64,000 bases of DNA, taken from positions 266,971-330,970 of the forward strand of contig NZ_JALDWJ010000007.1 in the NCBI RefSeq assembly GCF_022758295.1, in the 5' to 3' direction. The stretch comes from Lysobacter sp. CFH 32150 (lineage in GTDB: Bacteria; Pseudomonadota; Gammaproteobacteria; Xanthomonadales; Xanthomonadaceae). Made by a program: the position numbers and the translations under genes. Of this stretch, positions 30,114 through 39,426 are shown in pieces. Position 1 is the stretch's first letter. The number at the start of each line of letters is the position of its first letter. Below the pieces are notes generated by a model. The model was not told the DNA's origin. It did no database searches and saw only the letters and a list, made by a program, of their open reading frames with translations.

Positions 30114-30956
30114 ATGACTACCGTCAGCCTGATCGTCTCCACGTATAACTGGAAGGAAGCGCTGGCCCTGACCCTGCGCAGCATCGCCGCGCAGCGCGTC
30201 CTGCCGCTCGAAGTGATCGTCGCCGATGACGGTTCGCGCGAGGACACCGGCGCGATGATCCGCGCGATGGCGAAGGATTTCCCGGTGCCGCTGATCCATG
30301 TGTGGCAGGAAGACACCGGCTTCCGTCTCGCCCGCATACGCAACCTCGGCATCGCCGCGAGCAGCGGCGACTACGTGATCTTCCTCGATGGCGACGTGAT
30401 CCTGCATCCGGAGTTCGTCGCCGACCACCTCGCGCTGATCCGGCCGGGCATCCACCTGCAAGGCGGCCGCTTGAATGCTTCGCCGGAGGAATCCACACGG
30501 TTGCTGGCTGGTGGCAAGCCGCGGTTCTCACCGTTCATGCCCGGCAAGTTCAAACGCAAGCATGCATTGCGTTTGCCCTGGCTCGCTGCGCACAAATCGC
30601 GCACGGCCGAGGGCGGCCAGGTGATGGGCTGCAACATGGGCATGTGGCGCAAGGACCTGGACCTGGTCAATGGCTTCGACGACAACTACGAAGGCTGGGG
30701 CCGCGAGGACGACGACATCGCCTGGCGCCTGAAGCATGCGGGCATCGTGCGCCGGCCGCTGCGCTTCGCCGGGCTTGCGATCCATCTGTGGCACAACACG
30801 CGCTGGCCCGATGGCGTGCCGCCGACGGAAGTGTTGCCCAACGATCGTTTCTTCAACCAGACGCTGGCGACGAAGGCGACACGTTGCGAACGCGGCCTCG
30901 ATGCCCATGTCGCGCGCGCCAAGGCGGACGCGGCAGCGCGCGCCGTAAACGGCTGA
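30114..30956 (+). CDS. family 2 glycosyltransferase, first of a tandem pair
   Basis: A 280-residue protein: VSLIVSTYNWKEALALTLRS at the start, VIVADDGSREDTG, VIFLDGDVILHPEFVADHL (DxD) and the C-terminal galactosyltransferase-like element CNMGMWRKDLDLVNGFDDNY ... GREDDDIAWRL. It is strongly similar to the next protein along its length, so the two arose by tandem duplication. It probably adds a sugar to the LPS core or another surface glycan. The ATG at 30114 is the first codon of the conserved domain. Only 4 bp separate its stop from the next start. Confidence 0.88.
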   Translation: MTTVSLIVSTYNWKEALALTLRSIAAQRVLPLEVIVADDGSREDTGAMIRAMAKDFPVPLIHVWQEDTGFRLARIRNLGIAASSGDYVIFLDGDVILHPEFVADHLALIRPGIHLQGGRLNASPEESTRLLAGGKPRFSPFMPGKFKRKHALRLPWLAAHKSRTAEGGQVMGCNMGMWRKDLDLVNGFDDNYEGWGREDDDIAWRLKHAGIVRRPLRFAGLAIHLWHNTRWPDGVPPTEVLPNDRFFNQTLATKATRCERGLDAHVARAKADAAARAVNG

Positions 30957-30960
30957 GCGC

Positions 30961-31854
30961 ATGCGCAGCAGCCTGCTCGTCACCACCTACAACTGGAAGG
31001 AAGCACTGGCCGCGGTGCTGGACAGCGTGCGCCGGCAGTCGCAACTGCCGGATGAAGTGATCATCGCCGACGACGGCTCGCGCGCCGACACACGCGAGAT
31101 GCTGGAACGGCAGGCGAAGAATTTCCCCACTGCACTGCGGCATGTCTGGCAGGAAGACACCGGCTTCCGCGCGGCCAGCAGCCGCAATCGCGGCATCGCC
31201 GCCAGCCGCGGCGATTACGTGATCATGATCGACGGCGACATGGTGCTACATCCGGAGTTCGTCGCCGATCACCTGGCGCTCGCCGAAGCCGGCAGCTTCC
31301 TGCAGGGTGGCCGGGTGCAGGCGACGGCGGACTACACCGCACGCTTGTTGTCCGGCAAACGCCCGATGTTTTCGCCGTGGATGGACGCGGATTTCACCGC
31401 GCAGCATGGCGACGAACGCCGGCATGCGTTCCGCCTCCCGTGGCTGGCGCGGCGCAAGGCGCGCTCGCGCAATGCCGGCGTCACTGTGATGAGTTGCAAC
31501 ATGAGCGTCTGGCGCGACGACCTGATCCGCGTCAACGGTTTCGACGAACGCATGGAAGGTTATGGCAGCGAGGACCTGGAGATCGACCTGCGTCTGCGCA
31601 ACACCGGCTTGCGGCGTCGCCGGCTGAAGTTCGCGGGGCTCGCGGTGCACCTGCAACACACGTCGCGCGCGCCGGTGGATCCGGAAGACATGTCGATGCC
31701 GAACAACCGCATCCTCGAGGAAACCGCGCGCCTGAAGTCGACCCGTTGCGAAGCCGGTGTCAGCCGTTACGCAACCGAATACGCGGTACCGCCCGCCGAC
31801 TTGCGCGAGCTCAGTCGAACAGCGGCGTCAGCGCCTGCCTCAGGCGGTCGCTGA
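30961..31854 (+). CDS. family 2 glycosyltransferase, second of a tandem pair
   Basis: A 297-residue paralogue of the preceding protein: SLLVTTYNWKEALAAVLDSV, VIIADDGSRADTREMLERQ, VIMIDGDMVLHPEFVADHLA, and CNMSVWRDDLIRVNGFDERM with SEDLEIDLRL. The genes are probably co-translated. Its last 44 bp overlap convergently with the 3' end of the glycosyltransferase gene on the other strand. The last 40 residues show no domain similarity and carry a GAGVSRYATEYAVPPADLRE-like tail not shared with the first copy. Confidence 0.88.
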   Translation: MRSSLLVTTYNWKEALAAVLDSVRRQSQLPDEVIIADDGSRADTREMLERQAKNFPTALRHVWQEDTGFRAASSRNRGIAASRGDYVIMIDGDMVLHPEFVADHLALAEAGSFLQGGRVQATADYTARLLSGKRPMFSPWMDADFTAQHGDERRHAFRLPWLARRKARSRNAGVTVMSCNMSVWRDDLIRVNGFDERMEGYGSEDLEIDLRLRNTGLRRRRLKFAGLAVHLQHTSRAPVDPEDMSMPNNRILEETARLKSTRCEAGVSRYATEYAVPPADLRELSRTAASAPASGGR

Positions 31855-32830
31855 ACTCGCGATCGTTGCGCAGGAACCAGGCCCGCGCGTTGCTGCCGAG
31901 GCGCTGCAGTTCGTCGTCCGGCATCGCCAGCAGGCGTTCGACGGCGGCTTCCATCGCGGCTTCGTCGAAGTAATACGTGTTGGCGAGGAACTGCGTTCCC
32001 GAGCTGCCGTAACCGACCAGCACGCCGCGTTCGGCAGTGATGAGCTCGTTCATCGGCGGTGCGTCGGTGGTCACCGTCACCGCCCCGACGCTCATCGCCT
32101 CGACCAGGTAGTGGCCAAAACCTTCGGTCTCCGACGTGCACAGATGGAACCAGTTGCGGTTCTGAAGCGCGCGCAGTTCGGCGTCGTCGATGTAGTCGAC
32201 GCGATGGACGATGTTCGCCACCGGCGGATCGATTGGCACGGCTTCGCGCGGGCTTTGCACGATCGTCAGCAGCGGCCATTCCGGATGCCGCGACCAGAGA
32301 TCGATCAGGCGCTTGGTGCCCTTGTTCTTGCTGCGCCCGGCGAGGTGGAAGAACGTGCGTTCGCGCGGGGTGGCGGGATCGTGGCGATCTTCGCTGGTGA
32401 ACCCGATCGGCGCGACCCGGCACCCGCGCGCGGCGAAGATGTCCGCGGCGTGCGCGGTCTTGGTCAGCACCGCATCGACGCGATCGAGCAACGCGACGTC
32501 CGTGGGCAGGCACCATTCCGGGTTCGGGATGAAGAAGTTGCGCGTGGCCGCCGGCATGTCCTCGGGGCGCACGTGCTCGAGCATGATGTTGGCGTCGAAA
32601 CGCAATGCGCCGCCATCGCGCAGGCGCTGCGACAGCAGCTTGCCGCGCATCCACAACGGCCGGAACCACTTGCGCAGCTTGCCGCGGCCGATCGGACTGA
32701 GGTGCACGTCGAAACCGGCGGCCCGCAACGCAGCCGCCAGCAGGCGCAGGTCGCGGGACAGGCCGACGCCGTTGTCCCAGACGATCAGGTTCACGGTGGG
32801 CAGGCGGGTTGGCAGTGCTTCGGTGTTCAT
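31811..32830 (-). CDS. GT4-like glycosyltransferase (GT-B fold)
   Basis: A 339-residue protein. The Rossmann-like N-terminal half ends near FTSEDRHDPATPRERTFFHL. The C-terminal donor-binding half is recognised by HLAGRSKNKGTKRLIDLW and STSETEGFGHYLVEAM (here CTSETEGFGHYLVEAMSVGA), the E-x7-E element of GT-B enzymes. It is likely part of the same surface-glycan gene group as the GT2 genes. The ATG at 32830 is preferred over an upstream Arg-rich frame. Its 3' end overlaps the convergent GT2 gene by 44 bp. Confidence 0.82.
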   Translation of the reverse strand: MNTEALPTRLPTVNLIVWDNGVGLSRDLRLLAAALRAAGFDVHLSPIGRGKLRKWFRPLWMRGKLLSQRLRDGGALRFDANIMLEHVRPEDMPAATRNFFIPNPEWCLPTDVALLDRVDAVLTKTAHAADIFAARGCRVAPIGFTSEDRHDPATPRERTFFHLAGRSKNKGTKRLIDLWSRHPEWPLLTIVQSPREAVPIDPPVANIVHRVDYIDDAELRALQNRNWFHLCTSETEGFGHYLVEAMSVGAVTVTTDAPPMNELITAERGVLVGYGSSGTQFLANTYYFDEAAMEAAVERLLAMPDDELQRLGSNARAWFLRNDREFSDRLRQALTPLFD

Positions 32831-32846
32831 CGCGACCCGGCGCGCA

Positions 32847-35150
32847 TCATTCGCGCGCCTTCTTCTGCGCCTTGCGGATCTGCGCATCCACCGCAGCGAG
32901 CGCGGTCATATTGACCACGCGGCGCGGCGTCGATGCCGGCGTGAGGATGTGCGCGGGCTGGTCCAGGCCCATCAGGATCGGGCCGATGGCGACGCCGTCG
33001 GTCATCACCCGCACCATGTTGTAGGTGATGTTGGCGGCATCGAGGTTGGGCAGCACGTACAAATTCGCGCGGCCCTTGAGCGTGGTGTTGGGGAAGATGC
33101 GGTGGCGCAGTTCATCGTCCCAGGCAGTGTCGGCCTGCATCTCGCCATCCATTTCGAGCTTGGGCACGCGCGCCTGGATGATCTCGCGCACCTTGCGCAT
33201 CTTCGCCGCCGAGGCGTTGTCGTGGCTGCCGAAGTTGGAATGCGACAGCAGCGCGACCTTCGGCTCGACACCGAACAATTTCAGGCGATAGGTCGCCTGC
33301 ATCGTCGCCTCGGCGATCTGCTCGGCGCTGGGATCGACCTGGACGTGGGTGTCAAGGAAGAACCATGCACCCTGGTCGTTGATCACGCAGCTCATCGCCG
33401 CGGTGCCGTGCACGCCGCGATCGAAGTCGAACACGCTGCGCAGGTAGCCGAGCTTCTTGTGGAAGCGCCCGACCAGGCCGCAGATCATCGCGTCGGCTTC
33501 GCCGCGTTCGACCATCAGCGCGGCGATCAGCGTCGGCCGCGAACGCAGCAGGTTCTTGGCGGCCGCAGGCGTCACGCCGCGCCGCTCGGTGAGCGCGTGG
33601 TATTGCTGCCAGTAATCGTTGAAGCGCGGGTCGTCGTTGATGTTGGTCAACTCGAAATCTTCACCGGCACGCATGCGCAGACCGAGACGGTGGATGCGCG
33701 TCTCGATGACGTCCGGGCGACCGATCAGGATCGGGTACGCCAGTTGCTCGTCGACCACGGTCTGCACCGCGCGCAGCACAGTTTCTTCCTCACCTTCGGC
33801 ATAGACCACGCGCTTGCGGTCGCTGCGGGCGCGGTCGTAGACCGGCTTCATGATCAGGCTGGTGCGGTAGATGTACTGGCCGAGCTTCTCTTCGTACGCG
33901 GCGAAGTCATCGATCGGGCGCGTGGCGATGCCCGATTCCATCGCGGCTTTCGCCACCGCAGGCGCCAGCATCACCAGCAAACGCGGATCGAACGGGCGTG
34001 GGATCAGGTACTCGGGGCCGAACTTCGGCGCGTCGCCGCTGTACGCGCTGCCGAGGTCGCTGGCTTCGCGCTTGGCCAGCGTCGCGATCGCGCGCACGCA
34101 GGCGAGTTTCATCGCTTCGTTGATGCCGGTGGCACCGACGTCGAGCGCGCCGCGGAAGATGTAGGGGAAGCACAACGCGTTGTTGACCTGGTTCGGATAG
34201 TCCGAACGGCCGGTGGCGATGATGCAGTCGGGCCGCACTGCCTTTGCGTCTTCGGGCAGGATCTCGGGATACGGATTGGCGAGCGCGAGGATGATCGGAT
34301 TGGGCGCCATCGAGGCGACCATTTCTTTCTTCAGCACGCCGCCGGCGGACAGGCCGAGGAAGATGTCGGCGCCGTCGACGATGTCGGCCAGCGTGCGCTT
34401 GTTCGTATCGCGCGCATAACGTGCCTTGTCGGGATCCAGGTGCGCGCGACCGGTGTACAACACGCCTTCGCGATCGACCGCGAGGATGTTCTCCGCCTTC
34501 ATGCCGAGTGCGACCAGCATGTCGAGGCAGGCGATGCCGGCGGCACCTGCGCCCGAGGTGGCCAGCTTCACTTCGTCGATCTTCTTGCCGGCGACTTCCA
34601 GCGCGTTGAGCACGGCGGCACCGACGATGATCGCGGTGCCATGCTGGTCGTCGTGGAACACCGGGATCTTCATCCGCTCGCGCAGCTTGCGCTCGACGAT
34701 GAAGCACTCAGGCGCCTTGATGTCCTCGAGGTTGATGCCGCCGAAGGTCGGTTCGAGCGAGGCGATGATCTCGACCAGCTTGTCCGGATCGTGCTCGTTG
34801 ATCTCGATGTCGAACACGTCGATGCCGGCGAACTTCTGGAACAGCACACCCTTGCCTTCCATGACCGGCTTGCCGGCGAGCGGGCCGATGTCGCCGAGTC
34901 CCAGCACCGCGGTGCCGTTGCTGATCACCGCGACCAGGTTGCCGCGCGCGGTGTACTCGCTGGCCAGGTTCGGGTCCCGGGCGATCGCTTCGCAGGCATA
35001 CGCCACGCCCGGCGAATACGCCAGGGCGAGGTCGCGCTGAGTCACCATCGGCTTGGTCGCGGTGACCCTGATCTTGCCCTTGGGTTCCAGGCGGTGATAG
35101 TCGAGCGCGGCCTGTTTGAGATCGTCGCTGGTCGGCGAGTTATCGGACAT
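32847..35150 (-). CDS. maeB: NADP-dependent malic enzyme with phosphotransacetylase-like domain
   Basis: A 767-residue two-domain protein. The N-terminal malic enzyme (about 1-430) converts malate to pyruvate and CO2: [46 protein letters not shown] and [18 protein letters not shown]. The C-terminal PTA-like domain (about 435-767) is regulatory in E. coli MaeB and binds acetyl-CoA-related effectors; the end reads [19 protein letters not shown]. The length fits MaeB (759 in E. coli). Along with aceE and ppc, it places several pyruvate-node enzymes in this window. The ATG at 35150 is chosen by alignment of the conserved start. Confidence 0.96.
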   Translation of the reverse strand: MSDNSPTSDDLKQAALDYHRLEPKGKIRVTATKPMVTQRDLALAYSPGVAYACEAIARDPNLASEYTARGNLVAVISNGTAVLGLGDIGPLAGKPVMEGKGVLFQKFAGIDVFDIEINEHDPDKLVEIIASLEPTFGGINLEDIKAPECFIVERKLRERMKIPVFHDDQHGTAIIVGAAVLNALEVAGKKIDEVKLATSGAGAAGIACLDMLVALGMKAENILAVDREGVLYTGRAHLDPDKARYARDTNKRTLADIVDGADIFLGLSAGGVLKKEMVASMAPNPIILALANPYPEILPEDAKAVRPDCIIATGRSDYPNQVNNALCFPYIFRGALDVGATGINEAMKLACVRAIATLAKREASDLGSAYSGDAPKFGPEYLIPRPFDPRLLVMLAPAVAKAAMESGIATRPIDDFAAYEEKLGQYIYRTSLIMKPVYDRARSDRKRVVYAEGEEETVLRAVQTVVDEQLAYPILIGRPDVIETRIHRLGLRMRAGEDFELTNINDDPRFNDYWQQYHALTERRGVTPAAAKNLLRSRPTLIAALMVERGEADAMICGLVGRFHKKLGYLRSVFDFDRGVHGTAAMSCVINDQGAWFFLDTHVQVDPSAEQIAEATMQATYRLKLFGVEPKVALLSHSNFGSHDNASAAKMRKVREIIQARVPKLEMDGEMQADTAWDDELRHRIFPNTTLKGRANLYVLPNLDAANITYNMVRVMTDGVAIGPILMGLDQPAHILTPASTPRRVVNMTALAAVDAQIRKAQKKARE

Positions 35151-35263
35151 CGTCGGCACGGGTGCGGGTGGGTCGTCGATTGTACCGGCGCGGCCATGAC
35201 AGCGCGCAGGCGCCACTGGATTGTGGGAAATCGCAGAGAATGGCGGGTACTCGGAGGTTCCGC

Positions 35264-36601
35264 ATGCAACCATCTTCGCGTCGCCTGGCGACGTTGCCCG
35301 GCGCTGTACCGGTGCAAGCCGTGCTGGTTTTCGCCATGGCACTGCTGGCATCGCTGCCGCTGATCCTCAATCCGGGTTATTTCAGCCACGATGAGTTGCA
35401 ATGGGCGGTCTTCGCCGAACGCGGTCAGGCGTTCCCGTGGCTCGGTATCGACGCGTTCCAGTACCGCCCGCTCACCTTCAACCTGTGGGCGTGGCTGTCG
35501 CGGCACCTGTTCGCACAGCCACAGGCCTTCCATGCCGTTCTGGCGGCCTGGGGCGCCGGCAATGTCGCGCTGCTGTACGCGGTCGGGCGTGGCTTCGGCG
35601 TCGGCACTCGGCCGGCGGTCGCGGGCGCGCTGGCTTTCGCGCTGAGTCCGTACGCGGTGTACGTGCACGGCTGGGTCGGCACGCTGGGGGATCTGGCCTG
35701 GTTGAGTTGCGCCCTGCTGATCGGGTTGCTGACGATGCACACGCGCAGTGTCGTGATCGCTGCCCTGGTGGCTGCGACGCTGACGGCCATCGGTTTGCTG
35801 GGCAAGGAAGCTGCGTTCGCGATTCCGCCGTTGCTGGCGGTGGCCTGGTGGTTCGATGGCCGCAAGCCGACCTGGGCGGCAGCGACGCTGGCAGCGGGTG
35901 CCATCGCTGCGGCCTACCTCGCGCTGCGCTGGAATGCGTTGCTGCATGCGCCGCGCGAAGGCGTGCAATACACGCTGAGCCTGGCGAATGCGCCGCTGCG
36001 ATGGGTCGAGTACCAACTTTTCCCACCCATCATCCCGCTGCTCGAAGCCTTCACCACGTTCCTGCATGGCATCGGTGCGCACATCGTCATCGCGACGGTG
36101 CTGTGGCTCGGCTTGTTTGCCGCGCTTTGGAAAGCGGGCCGCCGCTATGCCGCCGTGTTCGTGCTCGGCGGCGTGGCCGCGTTGTTGCCGGTCCTGCCGA
36201 TGGGACGTAGCTGGACCCACTACGCCTATGCCTTCGCCGCAGTGGGAGCGATGTGCATCGCTGCGGCCTGGCCCCGCACCACGCGCTGGGGACGCGTCGC
36301 CATCGGCGCCTTCGCGCTGTTGAGCGTGCTGCACGGGGCCAACGTAATGCGGCTGATGCGCCATGTGGGCGAGGTGCAGGCCGTGTTTTCACCCGCACTC
36401 GCAGCTGCTGTGCGCGACCACGACGGCGTGGTGCGCCTGCGCCCCGTCCCGGGAGCCAAGGAATGGATCTTCCAGCGCCTGACCCATGAGATTCCGAGCT
36501 ATCGCGGCATACCGATCGGTGATCGGGTGCAGTTGGTCGGTGCAGGGGAACCGGCGGATTACGTGATCCTTGCCGACGGCCACCTGCAAGCGTTGCGCTA
36601 A
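35264..36601 (+). CDS. polytopic membrane protein, glycosyltransferase-like (GT-C type)
   Basis: A 445-residue protein with about ten hydrophobic helices (for example VLVFAMALLASLPLILNPGY, VIAALVAATLTAIGLLGKEA, AHIVIATVLWLGLFAALWKA). The first loop contains SHDELQWAVF, resembling the acidic loop of PMT/ArnT-type glycosyltransferases that use lipid-linked sugars. No named family can be fixed. The ATG at 35264 follows GGAGG at good spacing. It is divergent from maeB, with 113 bp between starts. The stop overlaps the convergent DUF1704 gene by 4 bp. Confidence 0.75.
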   Translation: MQPSSRRLATLPGAVPVQAVLVFAMALLASLPLILNPGYFSHDELQWAVFAERGQAFPWLGIDAFQYRPLTFNLWAWLSRHLFAQPQAFHAVLAAWGAGNVALLYAVGRGFGVGTRPAVAGALAFALSPYAVYVHGWVGTLGDLAWLSCALLIGLLTMHTRSVVIAALVAATLTAIGLLGKEAAFAIPPLLAVAWWFDGRKPTWAAATLAAGAIAAAYLALRWNALLHAPREGVQYTLSLANAPLRWVEYQLFPPIIPLLEAFTTFLHGIGAHIVIATVLWLGLFAALWKAGRRYAAVFVLGGVAALLPVLPMGRSWTHYAYAFAAVGAMCIAAAWPRTTRWGRVAIGAFALLSVLHGANVMRLMRHVGEVQAVFSPALAAAVRDHDGVVRLRPVPGAKEWIFQRLTHEIPSYRGIPIGDRVQLVGAGEPADYVILADGHLQALR

Positions 36602-37860
36602 AGCTCGAACGCGGCTTCGGACGAAACGATCTGGTCGAGGCGGATGCGGTTGGCGAACAGCGAGAACGCCAGCATCCCCGCCAGGCCATTCGCGCGCTGC
36701 ACCCAGTGCGGCAACCAGCGCGGCGGCACGATCACGCCGGCGTCATAGAGCGGTTCGAACCGCTGCACATCGCCGAGCGTCATCTTGCCGGCGAACAGCA
36801 AACGGCACAGTCGCAACTTGCGCTGGCGCAGCGCCCAGCGGAAGAAGGTGTGCACGCTGATCAGGCCGCGCAGGTACACCGCATCCTTGGTGAACGCGGA
36901 ACCGCCCGTCGTCGGTACGCCACGGAACACGCGCTGCGCGGACGTGAAGCTGTCGGTCGCGCTCTGTCCGGCATCGATGAAATAACGGAACACCTCGATG
37001 AAGTCGGCACCGTTTAGCGCCATCGCCACCGCCTCGATGCGCAGGCTGATGCGCTTCATGCGTTCGATGTCGATGCTGCCGGTGATCTGTTCGGCGAAGG
37101 TCGCCAGTCCTTCCTGCGTGGCGGTGGTGCGCGGCGAGGACAGCGACAGGCTCTGCAACTGCGGCTGCTCGCGGCCGTTGAGCGCGGTCAGCGAATGCAC
37201 GAAGGCCTCGTGCTGCACCAGCTGGTGGCGGTCGTAATCGCTGAATGCCGCACCCGAGCGCAGGCGGATGCGGGTGGCGCCGGCCGCGGCTTTCGCGATC
37301 AGGTCGGGGTCGAGCACGACTTCTATGACGCGCGCGTCGAAGAAGTCGTCGAGATCGGATTGCAGTTGCAGCTTGAGCGCAGTCGCCGAGATCGCCACGC
37401 ATTCCGATGGCGCCAGCAGTTCGCGATCGAGCTCGCCGGCGATGTCGATGAAATGGCGCGCGGCCTCGCGCGTGGTCGGGCCGTTGCCGGGAAGCGGCTC
37501 ATCGGGGCGACCGAACAGGCGCACCGAATGCGTGGTGACCTCCGGCGTACCGAGCGCCTCCAGCAACTCGGCCGCGATCGACCAGCTGCGCGCGGTTTCG
37601 CCGACGTAACGGCCCAGCGGATGCTCGGCATCGGCGGCGGCGATGATCGCGTCGAGTTCGCGCCGGGCGGCGGAAAAATCGTGCTTGGGGTATTCGTGTT
37701 GTGGCAGCGCCAGTTCGCCACGTGCGTAGTCGGCGAGGAACCGCTGCTGCTCGCTGGCCGGCCAGCTCACCAGGTTGAGCAGCCTGAGTCCGCGCACCGC
37801 CCTGACCATGCGCGCGTCGAGTGCGGCGTGATGGAGGATGTCGGGCGCGAGGTCGGGCAT
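36598..37860 (-). CDS. DUF1704 QEGLA-motif protein, MATCAP-like zinc peptidase
   Basis: A 420-residue protein of the family annotated as flavohaemoglobin expression-modulating QEGLA-motif protein. The name motif is clear (TTATQEGLATFAEQ). Upstream lies HEAFVHSLT, an HExxxH zinc motif. The same spacing (HExxxH then a downstream Glu) is characteristic of the eukaryotic tubulin tyrosine carboxypeptidase MATCAP, which belongs to DUF1704, so a peptidase activity is likely. The bacterial substrate is unknown. The C-terminus is helical and hydrophobic. There is no signal peptide. Confidence 0.85.
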   Translation of the reverse strand: MPDLAPDILHHAALDARMVRAVRGLRLLNLVSWPASEQQRFLADYARGELALPQHEYPKHDFSAARRELDAIIAAADAEHPLGRYVGETARSWSIAAELLEALGTPEVTTHSVRLFGRPDEPLPGNGPTTREAARHFIDIAGELDRELLAPSECVAISATALKLQLQSDLDDFFDARVIEVVLDPDLIAKAAAGATRIRLRSGAAFSDYDRHQLVQHEAFVHSLTALNGREQPQLQSLSLSSPRTTATQEGLATFAEQITGSIDIERMKRISLRIEAVAMALNGADFIEVFRYFIDAGQSATDSFTSAQRVFRGVPTTGGSAFTKDAVYLRGLISVHTFFRWALRQRKLRLCRLLFAGKMTLGDVQRFEPLYDAGVIVPPRWLPHWVQRANGLAGMLAFSLFANRIRLDQIVSSEAAFEL

Positions 37861-37869
37861 GGCTGTTAC

Positions 37870-38134
37870 TCCCTCCCCTCCGAACGGAGGGGGTGAGGAG
37901 CCTCGCTTACGACCTGCCTTATTGGCAGGTCGTGAGGCGACGAACGCCTCGCGCTTTGCGCGAGGCCGGACGGGTTGGTGAGGGGTTGAATCGTCATCGA
38001 CGAATGCTCGGCGCTACGCGCCTCACACCCTTCCCCGGCCCGCCGGCATAGCCGTCGGGCGTTCGACGGCATGCGAACCAGTGGTTCGCAAGCATGCCGT
38101 CTCACCCCAGCCTCCCCCTGCAAGCAGGGGGAGG
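37870..38134 (+). repeat. string of hairpins between the DUF1704 gene and rsgA
   Basis: Several perfect stems lie in a 280-bp gene-free stretch: CGACCTGCC/GGCAGGTCG (37910-37932), GCCTCGCGC/GCGCGAGGC (37946-37966), GACGGCATGCGAACCA/TGGTTCGC..GCATGCCGTC (38065-38101) and CCTCCCCCTG/CAGGGGGAGG (38111-38134). A leading CTCCCCTCCG/CGGAGGGGG is at 37872. No gene is visible. The CCTCCCC-bounded layout resembles the element at 50370-50510. Confidence 0.7.
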
Positions 38135-38142
38135 AGACAAGT

Positions 38143-39249
38143 TCAATGCCGCCCATATTTCTCATCCAGCCGTTTATTGAGCGCCTTGCCCCCGACCTTC
38201 TCCTCCGCCTTCTGCGCAAGCCGCGTCGCGAGCTTGTTGGCGGCGCCGGCGACTTCGTCGCGGAGCTTCAGGTAGTTGGCATAGCGCTCGGGCGCCAGTG
38301 TGCCGGCTGCGATCGCGGCACGCACCGCGCAGCCGGGTTCGCGTTCGTGCTTGCAATCACGGAACTTGCACTGCTCGGCCAAGGCTTCGATGTCGCTGAA
38401 GTTCTCGGCGACGTCTTCCTCGCCGGTGGGCTTGAGCTCGCGCATGCCCGGCGTGTCGATCATGCAGGCGCCGCTCGGCAGCGGGATCAGCGCGCGATGG
38501 GTCGTGGTGTGGCGGCCGCGCTCGTCGCTGGCGCGCACTTCGCCGATCTTCATCTTCTCGGTGCCGAGCAGGGTGTTGGTCAGCGTCGATTTGCCGGCGC
38601 CGGAAGAACCGACCAGCACGATGCTGCGGCCGGGCGCGAGCCAGGGCTCGAGCGCGGCCACGCTGGCGCGGTCCTTGGCGTTCACTGCGACGACAGCGAC
38701 GCCTTGGGTGGCGATCTCGGCCAGCGCCGCGAGTGCATCGTCGACATCGTTCGCCTTGTCGGCTTTGGTCAGTACCACCACCGGCTCGACGCCACCGCCA
38801 CGCACGAGCAGGAGATAACGCTCGATCCGGCGCGGATTGAAGTCGGCATCGAGGCCGCAGACCACGAACACATTGTCGATGTTGGCGGCGATCAGCTGCT
38901 GCTTGTAGTGCTCGCCGGCGGCGCCGCGCTTGATCGCACTGCGGCGTGGCAGCAGCGCGACGATGCGCGCGCTCCTGGGCGGTTGGCCTTCCACCAGCAC
39001 CCAGTCGCCGACCGCGGCGCGTTGCTCAGTCGGGATCATCCCCTTCTTGTAACTGGGGGCGCGCTGCCATTCCGGCGGCGATTCGGCGGCGTAACCCTCA
39101 TCCGGACCTTCAGCGACGATATAGCCGGAGCGGTGCTGCTCGGTGACCCGGGCCAACCGCGCCTGCGGGTGCGCTGCAATGGCTTCGCGCCAAGCCTCGT
39201 CGTCCGGCTCGCCCGCAAAGGGCCAGCCGATCGCGCGCAGGGGTGTCAT
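38143..39249 (-). CDS. rsgA: ribosome small-subunit-dependent GTPase A
   Basis: A 368-residue circularly permuted GTPase that assists late 30S maturation. The motif order G4-G1-G3 is visible: VVVLTKADKAND (161-164 TKAD), then P-loop GSSGAGKST (214-222), then DTPGMRELKP. An N-terminal OB-fold (VGDWVLVEG) is followed at the C-terminus by the zinc-binding region EQCKFRDCKHEREPGCAVRA with Cys/His ligands. The ATG at 39249 gives the usual length. It is divergent from alaA. Confidence 0.95.
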   Translation of the reverse strand: MTPLRAIGWPFAGEPDDEAWREAIAAHPQARLARVTEQHRSGYIVAEGPDEGYAAESPPEWQRAPSYKKGMIPTEQRAAVGDWVLVEGQPPRSARIVALLPRRSAIKRGAAGEHYKQQLIAANIDNVFVVCGLDADFNPRRIERYLLLVRGGGVEPVVVLTKADKANDVDDALAALAEIATQGVAVVAVNAKDRASVAALEPWLAPGRSIVLVGSSGAGKSTLTNTLLGTEKMKIGEVRASDERGRHTTTHRALIPLPSGACMIDTPGMRELKPTGEEDVAENFSDIEALAEQCKFRDCKHEREPGCAVRAAIAAGTLAPERYANYLKLRDEVAGAANKLATRLAQKAEEKVGGKALNKRLDEKYGRH

Positions 39250-39426
39250 GCGAGGTGGAATGCCGTCATGGCCGCATTCTAGCCCTGCTTTTTCGACGGA
39301 AGCCCGGCCATGACGCTCCGTTGCCCCGCCCCGAGCAGTTTTCCCGTCTGGATCGGGCTCAAAAACACGGAAAATCCGGCCGATTTCCGCTAGTCTGGCG
39401 AGCCATTCACGTCCTGCGCTACGCCG

